A stretch of 33,332 nucleotides of DNA from Dactylosporangium sp. AC04546 (GCF_022095675.1 NZ_JAHYSG010000126.1:1-33332); one strand, 5' to 3'. Numbered from the stretch's first letter, positions 6,465 to 15,801 are shown. Made by a program: numbers and translations. Notes: generated from the sequence alone by a model not told the origin.

Positions 6465-7538
6465 TTAGTGGGTAGGCGGCGCCGCGCGGTACGACATGGG
6501 TGTCTCGGACATCGTGATCGGGGAGGCGATCGAGCGCCGGCCGTCGAGCTCCACGACCGGGGCCAGGCCCAGCCGCTCGGCCAGCGCGATCGCCTCGGCG
6601 ACCGAGTTCACCGGCCCGCAGGGCACGCCCGCGGCGGTCAGGGCGGCGACCCAGTGCGCCACCGACTCGGCGGCGAAGACCGCACCCAGTGCGCCGGCCA
6701 GTTCAAGACGGTGCGCGACCCGGGCGGCGTTGGTCGCGAACCGCGGGTCGTCTGCGAGGTCGAGCCCGAGGGCCGCGGACAGCCGCGCGAACTGCCCGTC
6801 GTTACCGACCGCGACCGCGAAAGCGCCGTCGGACGCGTCGAACGTCTCGTACGGCGCGATGCTCGGATGCCGGTTGCCCATCCGGGACGGCGACGCGCCC
6901 GCGTTGAGCACGGCCGAGGCCTGGTTGACCAGCCCGGCGAGCAGGCTGCTCAGCAGGTTGACCTCGACCCGCTGGCCACGCCCGGTGCGCTCCCGCACGT
7001 ACAGTGCCGCCAGAATCCCGGCCGTGAGCTGCTGGCCGGCAAGCACGTCGACCAGCGCCACCCCGGCCTTGGTCGGCGGGCCGCCGGGATCACCGGTGAT
7101 CGACATCAGCCCGCCAACGGCCTGGATCAGGAAGTCGTACCCCGGAGCCGGCTGCCCCCGCCCGAACCCGGTGACGCTGGCGTACACGAGCGCCGGGTTG
7201 CCGATCTGCTCATAGCCGAGCCCGAAGCGCTCCATCGTGCCCGGCGCGAAGTTCTCCACCAGCACGTCGGCCCGGCGGGCCAGGTCGAGCGCAGCGTCCC
7301 GGCCCGCGGGCGAGGCCAGGTCGAGCGTCAGCCCGCGCTTGTTGCGGTTGACCGACAGGAAGTACGTCGACTCACCGGTGGGCGCATACGGCGGGCCCCA
7401 CGTGCGCGTGTCGTCGCCCGGCCCGGGCCGCTCCACCTTGACCACGTCGGCGCCGAGATCGCCGAGGGTCATGGTGGCCAGCGGCCCGGCCAGGACGCGC
7501 GAGAAGTCCGCGACGAGGATGCCGTCGAGTGCGCCCAC
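6465..7538 (-). CDS. CaiB/BaiF-type family III CoA transferase
   Basis: A 357-residue enzyme that should move CoA from an acyl-CoA donor to a carboxylic acid acceptor. Family signatures include an N-terminal VADFSRVLAGPLATMTLGDLGADVVKVE segment (quoted in part as FSRVLAGP and GADVVKVE), NRNKRGLTLDL, VLVENFAPGTMERFGLGYE and PGYDFLIQA. The conserved catalytic Asp sits in ALVDVLAGQQ. Length is slightly below the usual 390-430 residues. The GTG start at 7538 matches the conserved N-terminus, though no strong ribosome binding site precedes it. It begins nine bases after the DUF885 stop on the same strand, so the two are probably one transcript. The acyl substrate cannot be told. Confidence 0.92.
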   Translation of the reverse strand: MGALDGILVADFSRVLAGPLATMTLGDLGADVVKVERPGPGDDTRTWGPPYAPTGESTYFLSVNRNKRGLTLDLASPAGRDAALDLARRADVLVENFAPGTMERFGLGYEQIGNPALVYASVTGFGRGQPAPGYDFLIQAVGGLMSITGDPGGPPTKAGVALVDVLAGQQLTAGILAALYVRERTGRGQRVEVNLLSSLLAGLVNQASAVLNAGASPSRMGNRHPSIAPYETFDASDGAFAVAVGNDGQFARLSAALGLDLADDPRFATNAARVAHRLELAGALGAVFAAESVAHWVAALTAAGVPCGPVNSVAEAIALAERLGLAPVVELDGRRSIASPITMSETPMSYRAAPPTH

Positions 7539-7547
7539 CGGCGAAAC

Positions 7548-9218
7548 TTACAGCCGGGCCAGCGCCGCCCGCAGCGGATCGAGCCCGAGCGAGCCGAGGT
7601 TGAGCGCGTCGCGGTGGAAGGCCTTGAGGTCGAACGCCGACCCCTTGCGCGCCCGGGCCTCGTCGCGGGCGGCGAGCCAGGCCCGCTCGCCGAGCTTGTA
7701 GGAGGGCGCCTGGCCGGGCCAGCCGAGGTATCGGTTGAGCTCGAACCGGAGGCTCTTCTCCTCGACCCGGCAATGCGCGCGCAGGAACTCCCAGCCCAGC
7801 TCCGGCGTCCACCGCTCGCCCGGCGCGAAGCCGAACGGGTTGTCGCGGGGGATCTCCAGCTCCAGGTGCATGCCGATGTCGACGATCACACGGGTCGCGC
7901 GGAACGCCTGCCCGTCGAGCATGCCGAGCTTGTCGCCCGGGTCGGCGAGGTAGCCCAGCTCATCCATCAGCCGCTCGGCGTACAGCGCCCAGCCCTCGCC
8001 GTGGCCGGAAGACCAGGCGAGGATGCGCCGCCAGCGGTTCAGCAGCTCGGCCCGCACGTAGGTCTGCCCGATCTGGAGGTGATGGCCGGGGACGCCCTCG
8101 TGGTAGACCGTGGTGACCTCGCGCCAGGTCGAGAAGCTGTCGATGCCCTGGGGCACGGCCCACCACATCCGGCCCGGGCGGGAGAAGTCCTCACTGGGGC
8201 CGGTGTAGTAGATGCCGCCGTCGGACGTCGGGGCGAGCATGCACTCGATCGGCTGGACCTGCGGCGGGATGTCGAAGTGCCGGCCGTTGAGCTCCCGGAC
8301 GGTGGCGTCGGCGAGCGCCTGCATCCAGTCGCGGAACGCCTCCTTGCCCCGGATCGTGCGCGCCGGGTCGGCGTCGAGCGCGGCGACCGCCTCGTCGATT
8401 GTGCCGCCCGGAACGATCTTGTCGGCGACCTGGCGCATCTCGCTCTCCAGGCGGGCGAGCTCCTCGAAGCCCCAGGCGTAGGCCTCGTCGAGATCGACGG
8501 TCGCGCCGAGGAAGTAGCGGGAGGCGAGCTGGTAGCGCTCGCGGCCGGCGGCCTCCTTCGAGCGGCCGAGCGGGGCCAGCTCGCGGCGCAGGAACTCGCC
8601 GGTCTCCACCGTCGCCGCGCGGGCGGCCTCGGCGTTGCGGGCCAGCTCCGCGGCGAGCGCCGGGGTGCTGGCGCCGACGCGGGAGGCCAGGTCGGGGTAG
8701 AAGTTGTCGCCGTCGGCGTCGGCCCAGACCTCGCACTGCTTGGCGACCTCGACGATCTGCTTGGCGGGCGCCACCCGGCCCCGCCGCGCCTCGGTCAGCA
8801 GCGTCTCGCGCCACTCGGCGAGCGCCTTGGGCACCGCGGCGAGCCGGGCGGAGATGTTCGCGGCGGCCTGCTCGCCCTCGGTGGGCATGAGGTCGAACGA
8901 GCTGCGCACCCCGTGCAGGGCGCTGGAGATCACGTTGACGTCGCTCGTGATGTCGCCGGCGTCGTACCGCTCCAGGGCTAATCCGAGGCGCTCCTGCATG
9001 GCCTCCTTGGCCACGCGCTCGGACTCGTCGGCGGGCGTCTCGGCGTCGAGCGCGGCAAGGGTGCGCCGGTCGAGGGCGGCGAGGGCGGCGAAGCCGTCGG
9101 GTGAAAGGTCGGTCAGCTGGTCGTCGTATCCGGCCACTCCGACGAAGGTCGCCCCGATCGGGTCAAGGGGCGCCCACTGCTCGACATACCGGTTGGCGAT
9201 GTCATCGATAGATCCCAC
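7548..9218 (-). CDS. DUF885 family putative metallohydrolase/peptidase
   Basis: A 556-residue protein of the DUF885 family, predicted zinc-dependent hydrolases. The zinc motif HEGVPGHH is at residues 373-380, and the second conserved block GHGEGWALYAE contains Glu408. The N-terminus has the family pattern FVGVAGYDDQL. No signal peptide is seen, so it is probably cytoplasmic. The GTG start at 9218 has AGGG about eight bases upstream. It is the first gene of a two-gene minus-strand unit with the CoA transferase and diverges from the EamA transporter. Family members are annotated as peptidases, but the substrate of this one is unknown. Confidence 0.92.
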   Translation of the reverse strand: MGSIDDIANRYVEQWAPLDPIGATFVGVAGYDDQLTDLSPDGFAALAALDRRTLAALDAETPADESERVAKEAMQERLGLALERYDAGDITSDVNVISSALHGVRSSFDLMPTEGEQAAANISARLAAVPKALAEWRETLLTEARRGRVAPAKQIVEVAKQCEVWADADGDNFYPDLASRVGASTPALAAELARNAEAARAATVETGEFLRRELAPLGRSKEAAGRERYQLASRYFLGATVDLDEAYAWGFEELARLESEMRQVADKIVPGGTIDEAVAALDADPARTIRGKEAFRDWMQALADATVRELNGRHFDIPPQVQPIECMLAPTSDGGIYYTGPSEDFSRPGRMWWAVPQGIDSFSTWREVTTVYHEGVPGHHLQIGQTYVRAELLNRWRRILAWSSGHGEGWALYAERLMDELGYLADPGDKLGMLDGQAFRATRVIVDIGMHLELEIPRDNPFGFAPGERWTPELGWEFLRAHCRVEEKSLRFELNRYLGWPGQAPSYKLGERAWLAARDEARARKGSAFDLKAFHRDALNLGSLGLDPLRAALARL

Positions 9219-9351
9219 GCGCCGACCCTACGCGAACCACCGCCCCGTCGTGGGTCCCGCGGAGGCCAATTCCGAACCCGTGGCTTGACCTGCACCCAGA
9301 GGTCCGAAATCCGCGCGACGGGGCGACCGGAGGGGGAGCAGAGTAAGGCCC

Positions 9352-10359
9352 ATGACGAGTCCGGCCCCTGACGCCCCGATGCGCCGCTGGTTACCCGCGT
9401 TCCTCGCGGTGGCCCTGATCTGGGGTACCAGCTTCATGTTCATCAAGGACGCGCTGGCGGAGCTGGAGCCGGTGTACATCGCCGGGTACCGCATCGCGCT
9501 GGGTGCGCTCACGCTGCTGGCCTTCCTGGCGGTCCGCCGCCTGCCGCTGCCGCGCGGCGTCCGGCTGTGGACGCACCTGTTCGTCTTCTCGCTGTTCGCG
9601 TGCACCATCCCCTTCACGCTCTTCGGCTACGCGGAGCAGCGGGTGCCGTCGGTGCTGGCCGGCATCTGGAACGGCACCGCCCCGCTGACCACCCTGCTGG
9701 TGACGCTGGTCGCGGTGCGCAGTGAGCGGCCGAGCCGCCGGCAGATCACCGGCCTGCTCATCGGCTTCGCCGGCGTGCTGGTCGTGCTCGGCGTGTGGGA
9801 GGGCGTCGGCGGCAGCTCGGCGATGGGCCAGCTGATGCTCTTCGGCGCGGTGCTCTGCTACGGCATCGCGTTCAACTACACCCGCTGGCTGATGAAGCAC
9901 TTCGACGTCACGCCGCTGCAGCTGTCGGTCGGGCAGCTCGTCACGTCGACCCTGCACCTGCTGATCGCCGCGCCCCTGATCGCGGGCGCGCCGCCGTCGC
10001 CCCTCGGCCACTCGCCGCGTGTCTACCTGGCGATCGTCGCCCTCGGCGTCTTCGGCACGGGCATCGCCTTCGCACTGAACTTCCACGTCGTGCGTACCGC
10101 GGGCGTCACGACGGGCTCGATGGTCACCTACCTGCCGCCGTTCGTGGCGGCGGTCGCCGGCACCGTGTTCCTGGGCGAGACGCTCACCTGGCACCAGCCC
10201 GTGGGCGGGCTCATCGTGCTGGCCGGCGTCGGCGCCTCCCAGGGCCTGTTCTCAGCCGTGCGACGCCGCCCACGCGAGCAGGTCAGCCGCCGGCAGCGTG
10301 TTGACGATGCGCTCCGCCGGGACCCCGCAGGCGACGGCGCGCGCACACCCGTTGGATAG
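9352..10359 (+). CDS. EamA/DMT-superfamily transporter
   Basis: A 335-residue inner-membrane protein with about ten hydrophobic helices in two EamA repeats. The first begins at LPAFLAVALIWGTSFMFIKD and the second near MGQLMLFGAVLCYGIAFNY. The end of the second, VAGTVFLGETLTWHQPVGG, is the classic EamA signature. Such proteins export amino acids, metabolites or drugs. The substrate here is not evident. The ATG at 9352 follows AAGG. The last 36 codons overlap antisense with the convergent PHP gene, giving a charged Arg-rich tail beyond the membrane core. Confidence 0.93.
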   Translation: MTSPAPDAPMRRWLPAFLAVALIWGTSFMFIKDALAELEPVYIAGYRIALGALTLLAFLAVRRLPLPRGVRLWTHLFVFSLFACTIPFTLFGYAEQRVPSVLAGIWNGTAPLTTLLVTLVAVRSERPSRRQITGLLIGFAGVLVVLGVWEGVGGSSAMGQLMLFGAVLCYGIAFNYTRWLMKHFDVTPLQLSVGQLVTSTLHLLIAAPLIAGAPPSPLGHSPRVYLAIVALGVFGTGIAFALNFHVVRTAGVTTGSMVTYLPPFVAAVAGTVFLGETLTWHQPVGGLIVLAGVGASQGLFSAVRRRPREQVSRRQRVDDALRRDPAGDGARTPVG

Positions 10360-11295
10360 CCAGTCGAGCTGACCCGGGGCATGCGCGTCGGTGTCGATCG
10401 AGAACTTGCAGCCGGTCTCCAGCGCGACCCGCAGCAGCCGCTTGGGCGGGTCGAGCCGCTCCGGCCGCGAGTTGATCTCGATGGCCTTGTCGTGCTCGAC
10501 CGCCGCGGCGAAGACGGCCGCCGGGTCGAACCGGCTCTCCGGCCGGGTGCCCCGCCCACCGGTGATGAGCCGCCCGGTGCAGTGGCCCAGGATGTCGAGG
10601 TGCGGATTGGCCAGGGCGGTGACCATCCGGCGGGTCATCACCTCGGGCTCGTCCTTGAGGTTGCTGTGCACCGAGCCGACCACGACGTCGAGCCGGGCCA
10701 GCAGCTCGTCGGTCTGGTCGAGCGAGCCGTCGGCGAGGATGTCGACCTCGATGCCGGTCAGGATGCGGAACGACATGCCCAGCTCGGCGAAGCCCGCGTT
10801 GAGGTCGGCCACCACGCCGAGCTGCTCCTCCAGGCGCTCGGCGGACAGCCCGCGGGCCACCGTGAGGCGCGGCGAGTGGTCGGTGAGCACGAGGTATTCG
10901 TGGCCGAGGCCGGCGGCGGTCAGCGCCATCTCGTCGATCGGCGAACCGCCGTCGGACCAGTCGGAGTGCGCGTGGCAGTCGCCGCGGAGCGCCTCGAGCA
11001 GGCCCCTGGTCGCCTCGTCGAGGTCCTGGCCGGCGGTCGCTTCGAGGCGGCGCAGGTAGACCGGCTCCTCGCCGCCCAGCGACTCGACGACGCAGCGGGC
11101 GGTCACGTCGCCGACGCCCGCCAGGTCGGTCAGCGTGCCGGCCTTCGCGCGGGCCGCGAGCTCGCCCTCGGGCAGCTTGCCGAGCATGGTGGCGGCGCCC
11201 CGGAAGGCCCGGACGCGATAGGTCTTCTCGTGGGCCCGCTCCAGCAGGTACGCGATGCGTCGCAGATCGGCGAGCGGGTCACGAGCGGTCGGCAT
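10252..11295 (-). CDS. PHP-domain phosphoesterase with helix-hairpin-helix N-terminus (PolX C-terminal-like)
   Basis: A 347-residue protein. Residues 1-100 carry a helix-hairpin-helix region (LTDLAGVGDVTARCVVESLG), as in PolX. The PHP domain follows with metal-binding motifs GDCHAHSDWSDG (105-116), LTDHS, GIEVDIL, VGSVHS and IDTDAH. The polymerase palm of true PolX enzymes is absent, so this is the stand-alone HhH-PHP form, probably a metal-dependent phosphoesterase or 3'-5' exonuclease on DNA ends. It starts four bases after the stop of the upstream PH-like gene and is probably cotranscribed. Its 3' end overlaps the EamA gene by 108 bp. Confidence 0.92.
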   Translation of the reverse strand: MPTARDPLADLRRIAYLLERAHEKTYRVRAFRGAATMLGKLPEGELAARAKAGTLTDLAGVGDVTARCVVESLGGEEPVYLRRLEATAGQDLDEATRGLLEALRGDCHAHSDWSDGGSPIDEMALTAAGLGHEYLVLTDHSPRLTVARGLSAERLEEQLGVVADLNAGFAELGMSFRILTGIEVDILADGSLDQTDELLARLDVVVGSVHSNLKDEPEVMTRRMVTALANPHLDILGHCTGRLITGGRGTRPESRFDPAAVFAAAVEHDKAIEINSRPERLDPPKRLLRVALETGCKFSIDTDAHAPGQLDWLSNGCARAVACGVPAERIVNTLPAADLLAWAASHG

Positions 11296-11298
11296 GCG

Positions 11299-11745
11299 TC
11301 AGACGCTAGTGCTCCGCGATCCGTTGTGCGCAATCACGGTGCGCGTGCGGGTCAGCGTGGCGAACGGATTGGCGAACTGGAGTACCAGCGTCTTGAACTC
11401 GCCACCCGGCTTGCAGCTGATCATCAGCAGCTGGTCGCCGCGGCGCACGTCCCAGAAGGTGTCGCCGTGCACGCCGGCTGTGATGATGCCGTTGAGACGG
11501 ACGCCCTTGCCTTTCGAGGAAACCCCAGGTGCCTCGGACCGTGGCACGATGCGGATCGAGCTGATCGCGGCCACCGGCACCTCGATCCGGTCCCGCCGCG
11601 TCCACCAGCGATCGAGGCCTTGCGGCTCGATGAGCAGGGCGGTATCCGTGACGGTGAGTTGGAGATGGGTCGGAACCTTCATCAACGCGAGCAGTCCGGC
11701 CGTCATGAGGAAGGGGACCGTCGCGAGCGCCAATACGGTGCTCAT
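11299..11745 (-). CDS. Small membrane-anchored protein with PH-like domain
   Basis: About 148 residues. An N-terminal hydrophobic segment (VLALATVPFLMTAGLLALMK) is followed by a beta-rich domain: LQLTVTDTALLIEPQG, IEVPVAAISSIRIVP, then DTFWDVRRGDQLLMI and FKTLVLQFANP. This layout resembles bacterial PH-like domains, but no family is certain. The ATG at 11745 with a short GGGA site is preferred over an in-frame TTG at 11769. It sits immediately upstream of the PHP gene (three bases between them) and diverges from mtnA. Function unknown. Confidence 0.72.
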   Translation of the reverse strand: MSTVLALATVPFLMTAGLLALMKVPTHLQLTVTDTALLIEPQGLDRWWTRRDRIEVPVAAISSIRIVPRSEAPGVSSKGKGVRLNGIITAGVHGDTFWDVRRGDQLLMISCKPGGEFKTLVLQFANPFATLTRTRTVIAHNGSRSTSV

Positions 11746-11852
11746 GAATCCCGAATGTACGCTCGACAACGTCGGGCGTCGGCGCTTTCACAAAACCGAA
11801 CGGACGAATTCCCCGCGCCCGGGCGGCGCGGGCGGCGCGAAACGGACCATTG

Positions 11853-12848
11853 ATGCGCACCATTGACTGGATTGACGACGCCGTCGTCATCGTCGACCAG
11901 ACCCGCCTTCCCGGCGAGACGGTCTACCTGCGGCTCACGACCGTGGAGGCGCTCGTCGACGCGATCCAGCGGCTCGCCGTCCGGGGCGCACCGGCGCTCG
12001 GCGTGGCCGGCGCGTTCGGCGTCGCCCTCGCGGCCCGGCAGTACGCCGATCCGGCCGCATTGGACAAAGCGGTCAGGCTGGTGGCCGAGGCGCGCCCGAC
12101 GGCGGTGAACCTGGCCCGCGGCGTCCACCGCGCGGCGACCCGGCTGCCGTCGTTCGACAACGTGCTCAACGAGGCAAGGAAGCTGCGCGACGAGGAAATC
12201 ACCAGTTCGGCGGAAATGGCGCGGCGGGGCGCCGACCTGGTGCTCGAGCTCTGCGGCCCGGCCCCGCGGCTGCTGACCCACTGCAACGCCGGCGGCCTGG
12301 CGACGGTCGTCGAGGGCACGGCACTCGCGGTCGTCTTCGAGCTGCACCGCCGCGGCGCCCTCGCGGGCGTCATCGCGAGCGAGACCCGGCCGCTGCTGCA
12401 GGGCGCCCGGCTCACGGCGTGGGAGCTGGGCCGGGCCGGCGTCCCGCACCGCCTGGCGGTCGACTCGGCGGGCCCGTTCCTGATGGCCCGCGGCGAGGTG
12501 GACGCGGTGATCCTGGGCGCCGACCGCATCTGCGCCAACGGTGACGTGGTGAACAAGGTGGGCAGCTACGCACACGCCCTGGGCGCCCGCGCGGCCGGCA
12601 TCCCGTTCATCTGCGTGGCCCCGGAGACGACGGTGGACCCGGACACCCCGAGCGGCGACCGGGTGGAGATCGAGGACCGCGGCGCCGCGGAGGTCACCGG
12701 CACGACGGCCCCGCCGGGCACGGCGGCGGTGAACCCGGCCTTCGACGTCACTCCGGCCGCCCTGGTGACGGCCATCGTGACCGACACCCGGATCTGGCGA
12801 CCGTCCCAGGCGGCTGCTCAGCCGCCGGTCGAGCCGATAAAGGCGTAG
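11853..12848 (+). CDS. mtnA: S-methyl-5-thioribose-1-phosphate isomerase
   Basis: A 331-residue enzyme of the methionine salvage pathway converting methylthioribose-1-phosphate to methylthioribulose-1-phosphate. Visible signatures are VDQTRLPGE, the RGAPALGVAGAFG loop, the catalytic Cys144 in LTHCNAGGLATV, ETRP at 177-180, the catalytic Asp224 in LGADRICANGDV, and NKVGSYA. The ATG at 11853 is chosen; a TTG directly before it would add one residue. No other methionine-salvage gene lies nearby, so the gene stands alone here. It converges with tyrA. Confidence 0.95.
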   Translation: MRTIDWIDDAVVIVDQTRLPGETVYLRLTTVEALVDAIQRLAVRGAPALGVAGAFGVALAARQYADPAALDKAVRLVAEARPTAVNLARGVHRAATRLPSFDNVLNEARKLRDEEITSSAEMARRGADLVLELCGPAPRLLTHCNAGGLATVVEGTALAVVFELHRRGALAGVIASETRPLLQGARLTAWELGRAGVPHRLAVDSAGPFLMARGEVDAVILGADRICANGDVVNKVGSYAHALGARAAGIPFICVAPETTVDPDTPSGDRVEIEDRGAAEVTGTTAPPGTAAVNPAFDVTPAALVTAIVTDTRIWRPSQAAAQPPVEPIKA

Positions 12849-12904
12849 CAGAGCCCGTCGATCGCCTGACAGCACGACTCCGAGACACAGGACAGCCCGA
12901 CCAC
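12818..12904 (-). CDS. Possible 28-residue cysteine-containing peptide
   Basis: A short open frame reading (V)VGLSCVSESCCQAIDGLC, then YAFIGSTGG and a stop. It has a GTG start at 12904 preceded five bases earlier by GGGAG. It holds four cysteines in 28 residues and keeps high G/C at third positions even beyond the mtnA overlap, unlike non-coding sequence. It lies between the tyrA stop and mtnA on the tyrA strand, 59 bases after tyrA, so it could be cotranscribed. I recognise no family. It may be a real small protein or a chance frame. Confidence 0.3.
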   Translation of the reverse strand: MVGLSCVSESCCQAIDGLCYAFIGSTGG

Positions 12905-12963
12905 CGGAACTCCCGGATCGAAGGTGCCGGCCTGGACGTTCCGACCTCGCGCCGCCTGCCTGA

Positions 12964-13968
12964 TCAGGCCGGGCGGACGGCGCGGACGGTCTTGCGGTCG
13001 GCCGCGACCGACTCGATCCAGCCGCCCACGCGGCCCAGGCGCAGCAGCACGTCGGCGCGGGCCGGGAGGTCGGCCGTCTCGCCCGGGGCCGGCGGCCAGG
13101 CCACGCGGGCGGTGTGGCCCGGGGTCAGCCACGGCGCCAGGCCGCCGATCGGGTCGGCGCTGTCCAGGACGGCCCGGGCGGCGTTCAGGTCGGCGATGAC
13201 CGCGTCCAGCGAGGCCAGCACCGCGGCCGCATTCCCGCCGCACATCGCGGCCGTCAGCTCGGGCCGGGCGGCCGCCACCCGCGTGCCGTCGCGGAAGGAG
13301 CCCGCGCCCAGCGTCGCGGCGAGGGGATCGCTCGCCACCCGGGCCGCGACGGCCGCGGCGACCAGGTGGGGCACGTGGGAGATCGACGCCACCGCATGGT
13401 CGTGCTCGTCGGCGGTGGCCGGCACGACTCGGGCGCCCAGCGCCGTGACGAGCGCGGCCAGGTCCATCCAGTCGCGCAGGTGGGCCCCGTCCTCGGTCAG
13501 GCACAGCACCCAGGCGCAGCCCTCGAACAGCCGCGGGTCGGCGGCGGTGAACCCGGAGGTCTCCCGGCCGGCCATCGGGTGGCCGCCGATGAACGTCGCC
13601 AGCGACTGGCCGCCCGTGCGCAGGCGGTCGGCGGCGAGGTCGCGGACGGGGCCCTTCACCGAGGTCACGTCGGTCACCACGCCGACGTACGCGAGCGACG
13701 CCAGCTCGTCGAACACCGCCTCGACCGCCGGCAGCGGCACGGCGACGACGACCAGCGAGGCGTCGCGGACGGCGTCGGCGACGGTGCCGGTCACGTGCCA
13801 GCGGGCGTTCGCGGGGGCCTGCGCGGCGGCGGTACGGGCGGTGGCGCGCGTGGCCGGATCGGCGTCATATCCGCTGACGCGGTGGCCGTGCACCGCCAGC
13901 GCCCGCAGCACCGACCCGCCGATCAGCCCGAGGCCGATCACCGCCACGTTCAACGTCGCATCACGCAC
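12964..13968 (-). CDS. tyrA: Prephenate dehydrogenase
   Basis: A 334-residue NAD(P)-dependent enzyme of tyrosine synthesis, converting prephenate to 4-hydroxyphenylpyruvate. The Rossmann motif GLGLIGGS follows the start. Further signatures are [29 protein letters not shown] (substrate and catalytic region), the [14 protein letters not shown] histidine motif and [10 protein letters not shown]. The frame runs upstream to 14052, but the GTG at 13968 is preferred: GAGAG lies eight bases upstream and the conserved protein begins there. The short C-terminal region ([20 protein letters not shown]) has no chorismate mutase domain. It diverges from the secreted propeller gene. Confidence 0.93.
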   Translation of the reverse strand: MRDATLNVAVIGLGLIGGSVLRALAVHGHRVSGYDADPATRATARTAAAQAPANARWHVTGTVADAVRDASLVVVAVPLPAVEAVFDELASLAYVGVVTDVTSVKGPVRDLAADRLRTGGQSLATFIGGHPMAGRETSGFTAADPRLFEGCAWVLCLTEDGAHLRDWMDLAALVTALGARVVPATADEHDHAVASISHVPHLVAAAVAARVASDPLAATLGAGSFRDGTRVAAARPELTAAMCGGNAAAVLASLDAVIADLNAARAVLDSADPIGGLAPWLTPGHTARVAWPPAPGETADLPARADVLLRLGRVGGWIESVAADRKTVRAVRPA

Positions 13969-13998
13969 TGCGGAACTCTCGCACACCCGCCGGTCACC

Positions 13999-14026
13999 CG
14001 TTCGGTTCGGGACACCCCACCGAACG
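13999..14026. promoter_or_regulatory. Inverted repeat in the tyrA/propeller divergent promoter region
   Basis: CGTTCGG (13999-14005) and CCGAACG (14020-14026) form a seven-base inverted repeat with a 14-base spacer, between the divergent starts at 13968 and 14085. It could be an operator. No regulator is identified. Confidence 0.3.
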
Positions 14027-14084
14027 CCCGGTGCGTCCCCGTTCATGGGCATTTCGTCCGTTACGAGCAGTTACCGTGAGCACC

Positions 14085-15230
14085 ATGCGACTCATCCGGA
14101 AATTCGCGCTCGGGCTCGCGGCCGCCGCCACGGCCGTCATCGTCGTGGGCGCCACCGCCGCGGGCGCCGCCACCGTCCAGCGACTCCCGCTGCGGTCCCC
14201 GAGCTTCGACGGAACCGTTCGGTCAGTGGCGTTTCAGGGCGACAACGTCTACGTGGGCGGCTCGTTCAGCAAGGCGGTCGTGGCCGGCAAGAGCTACCCG
14301 CGGACCCGCCTCGCGGCGTTCAACGCGCGCACCGGCGCACTGCTCGACTGGGCCCCGACGGCCGACGATACGGTCCGCGGGCTGGCCACCAAAGGTAACT
14401 CTGTGTATGCGGTCGGTGACTTTTCGAGGATTTCCGGGGTGAAGCGCGACTCGCTCGCCGAGCTCGACGCGACCACGGGCGCCGTCAATGCGTTCAGCCA
14501 CGACGTGTCCGGCTCGGCGGCGACCATCGCGGTCGGCGGCGGGCGGCTGTACCTCGGCGGCCGCTTCAGCACCGTCGACGGCACGAAGCGGGCCAACCTC
14601 GCCGCCTTCGACCTGGCGACCGGCGCGCTCGACCCGCGCTGGACCCCCACCACCGACGACCGGGTGGAGGCGCTCGCCGTCACCGCCGGCCGGGTGTACC
14701 TGGCGGGCTCCTTCCACAAGACCAACAACGTCAGCAACTCGCTGCGCCTGACCGCGGTCGACCCGGTGAACGGCACGCTCGACAAGGGTTTCCTGCCCCG
14801 TCCTTCGGCACTGGTACTGGCGGTGGCCGTCGACGCCGCCGGAAACGTCTACGCCGGCATGGGCGGGCAGGGCGGCCGCGCGGTCGCCTACACACCTACC
14901 GGCAAGGTCCGCTGGACCCGCGTCTTCGACGGCGACGTCCAGGCCATCACGGCCCTGGGCGGGGTGACGTACATCGGCGGTCACTTCGACAAGGCCTGCA
15001 CCACGGCGAAGAACGGCTCCCAGGGCGCCTGCACCGACGGCTCGGTCTCCCGGATCAAGCTCGCCGCCGCCGGCCAGGACGGCCGCCTGCTCGACTGGGC
15101 CCCGCAGGCCAACGGCATCGCCGGCGTGCGCACCCTGGCGACGAGCGAGGCGCTCGGGGTGATCGTCGCCGGGGGTGAGTTCACCACCATGGGCGGAGTC
15201 ACCCAGAAACGGCTCGCCGTCTTCGGCTGA
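14085..15230 (+). CDS. Secreted beta-propeller-like protein (delta-60-type repeats)
   Basis: A 382-residue exported protein. The signal peptide has basic MRLIRK, the hydrophobic run [20 protein letters not shown], and probable cleavage after GAA. The rest consists of about six repeats of the type (V)YVGGSFS.....LAAF(N/D).(A)TGALL.W.P, for example [55 protein letters not shown] and [11 protein letters not shown]. This is the delta-60/PQQ-like propeller pattern. Such proteins are extracellular binding scaffolds, and no catalytic residues are evident. A GTG at 14076 is an alternative start. The gene stands alone between tyrA and a small membrane protein. Confidence 0.85.
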   Translation: MRLIRKFALGLAAAATAVIVVGATAAGAATVQRLPLRSPSFDGTVRSVAFQGDNVYVGGSFSKAVVAGKSYPRTRLAAFNARTGALLDWAPTADDTVRGLATKGNSVYAVGDFSRISGVKRDSLAELDATTGAVNAFSHDVSGSAATIAVGGGRLYLGGRFSTVDGTKRANLAAFDLATGALDPRWTPTTDDRVEALAVTAGRVYLAGSFHKTNNVSNSLRLTAVDPVNGTLDKGFLPRPSALVLAVAVDAAGNVYAGMGGQGGRAVAYTPTGKVRWTRVFDGDVQAITALGGVTYIGGHFDKACTTAKNGSQGACTDGSVSRIKLAAAGQDGRLLDWAPQANGIAGVRTLATSEALGVIVAGGEFTTMGGVTQKRLAVFG

Positions 15231-15252
15231 TCGGCCGGGATAAGCTGCTGGT

Positions 15253-15801
15253 GTGGCAGTGAGCGAGTCGCCGTGGAAAGAGCCGGACGCGACCGCCGGC
15301 ATGTCCACACCCGTGGGCGCCCGGCAGCCGTGGCCCGGTGCCATGGGCCCGCCCGTGGTCGGGCCGCCACCCAAGCTGAGCGAGCGGCGCACGACGGGGC
15401 CGATCGGCCCCGTCGGCCCGGCCGTTCCCGCGCGGCCGCCGACGCCTGCCGCGCAGTACGGGGCCTGGCAGGGCGCGCTGCGCCCGCCGGTGTTCGTCGT
15501 GAACCAGCCCCGGCCGACCTACCGCGAGCCGCTCCCCGTGCGCAGCCCGATGGTGACCGCCGGAGCCGCCGTCGGTGCCGCCTGGATGCTGCTGTTCGGG
15601 TTGCTCGCCGGCTCGGCCCGGGGGTACATCTGGCTCACCCTCATCGCCGGAATCCTGGCCTGGGGGGCGTCGGCGGTGCTCGCCCGCTTCGGTGACCGGG
15701 GCGTGGCGGTCGGCGTGGCGATGGCCAGCGGGGTCGCGGTCGCGATCGCCGGGATCGTCGTGGGCTACCGCATGGCCGGCGGCGACTGGGTGCTCTGGTA
15801 G
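15253..15801 (+). CDS. Small membrane protein with Pro-rich cytoplasmic N-terminus
   Basis: A 182-residue protein. Residues 1-95 are rich in Pro, Gly and Ala (VGPPPKLSE, GPIGPVGPAVPARPP), and three hydrophobic helices follow: VTAGAAVGAAWMLLFGLLAG, YIWLTLIAGILAWGASAVLA and VGVAMASGVAVAIAGIVVGY. No enzymatic motif. Proteins of this shape are common and uncharacterised in actinomycetes. The GTG at 15253 is 22 bases after the propeller stop, so the two may be cotranscribed. Function unknown. Confidence 0.8.
   Translation: MAVSESPWKEPDATAGMSTPVGARQPWPGAMGPPVVGPPPKLSERRTTGPIGPVGPAVPARPPTPAAQYGAWQGALRPPVFVVNQPRPTYREPLPVRSPMVTAGAAVGAAWMLLFGLLAGSARGYIWLTLIAGILAWGASAVLARFGDRGVAVGVAMASGVAVAIAGIVVGYRMAGGDWVLW

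Noticed and set aside
6300..8981. Plus-strand open frame of nearly 900 codons
   Set aside because: It lies antisense to the CoA transferase and DUF885 genes, both with intact family motifs. Its product is a low-complexity charged sequence.
10381..11853. Long plus-strand frame opposite the PHP and PH-like genes
   Set aside because: No recognisable domain, and the minus strand carries all PHP metal-binding motifs.
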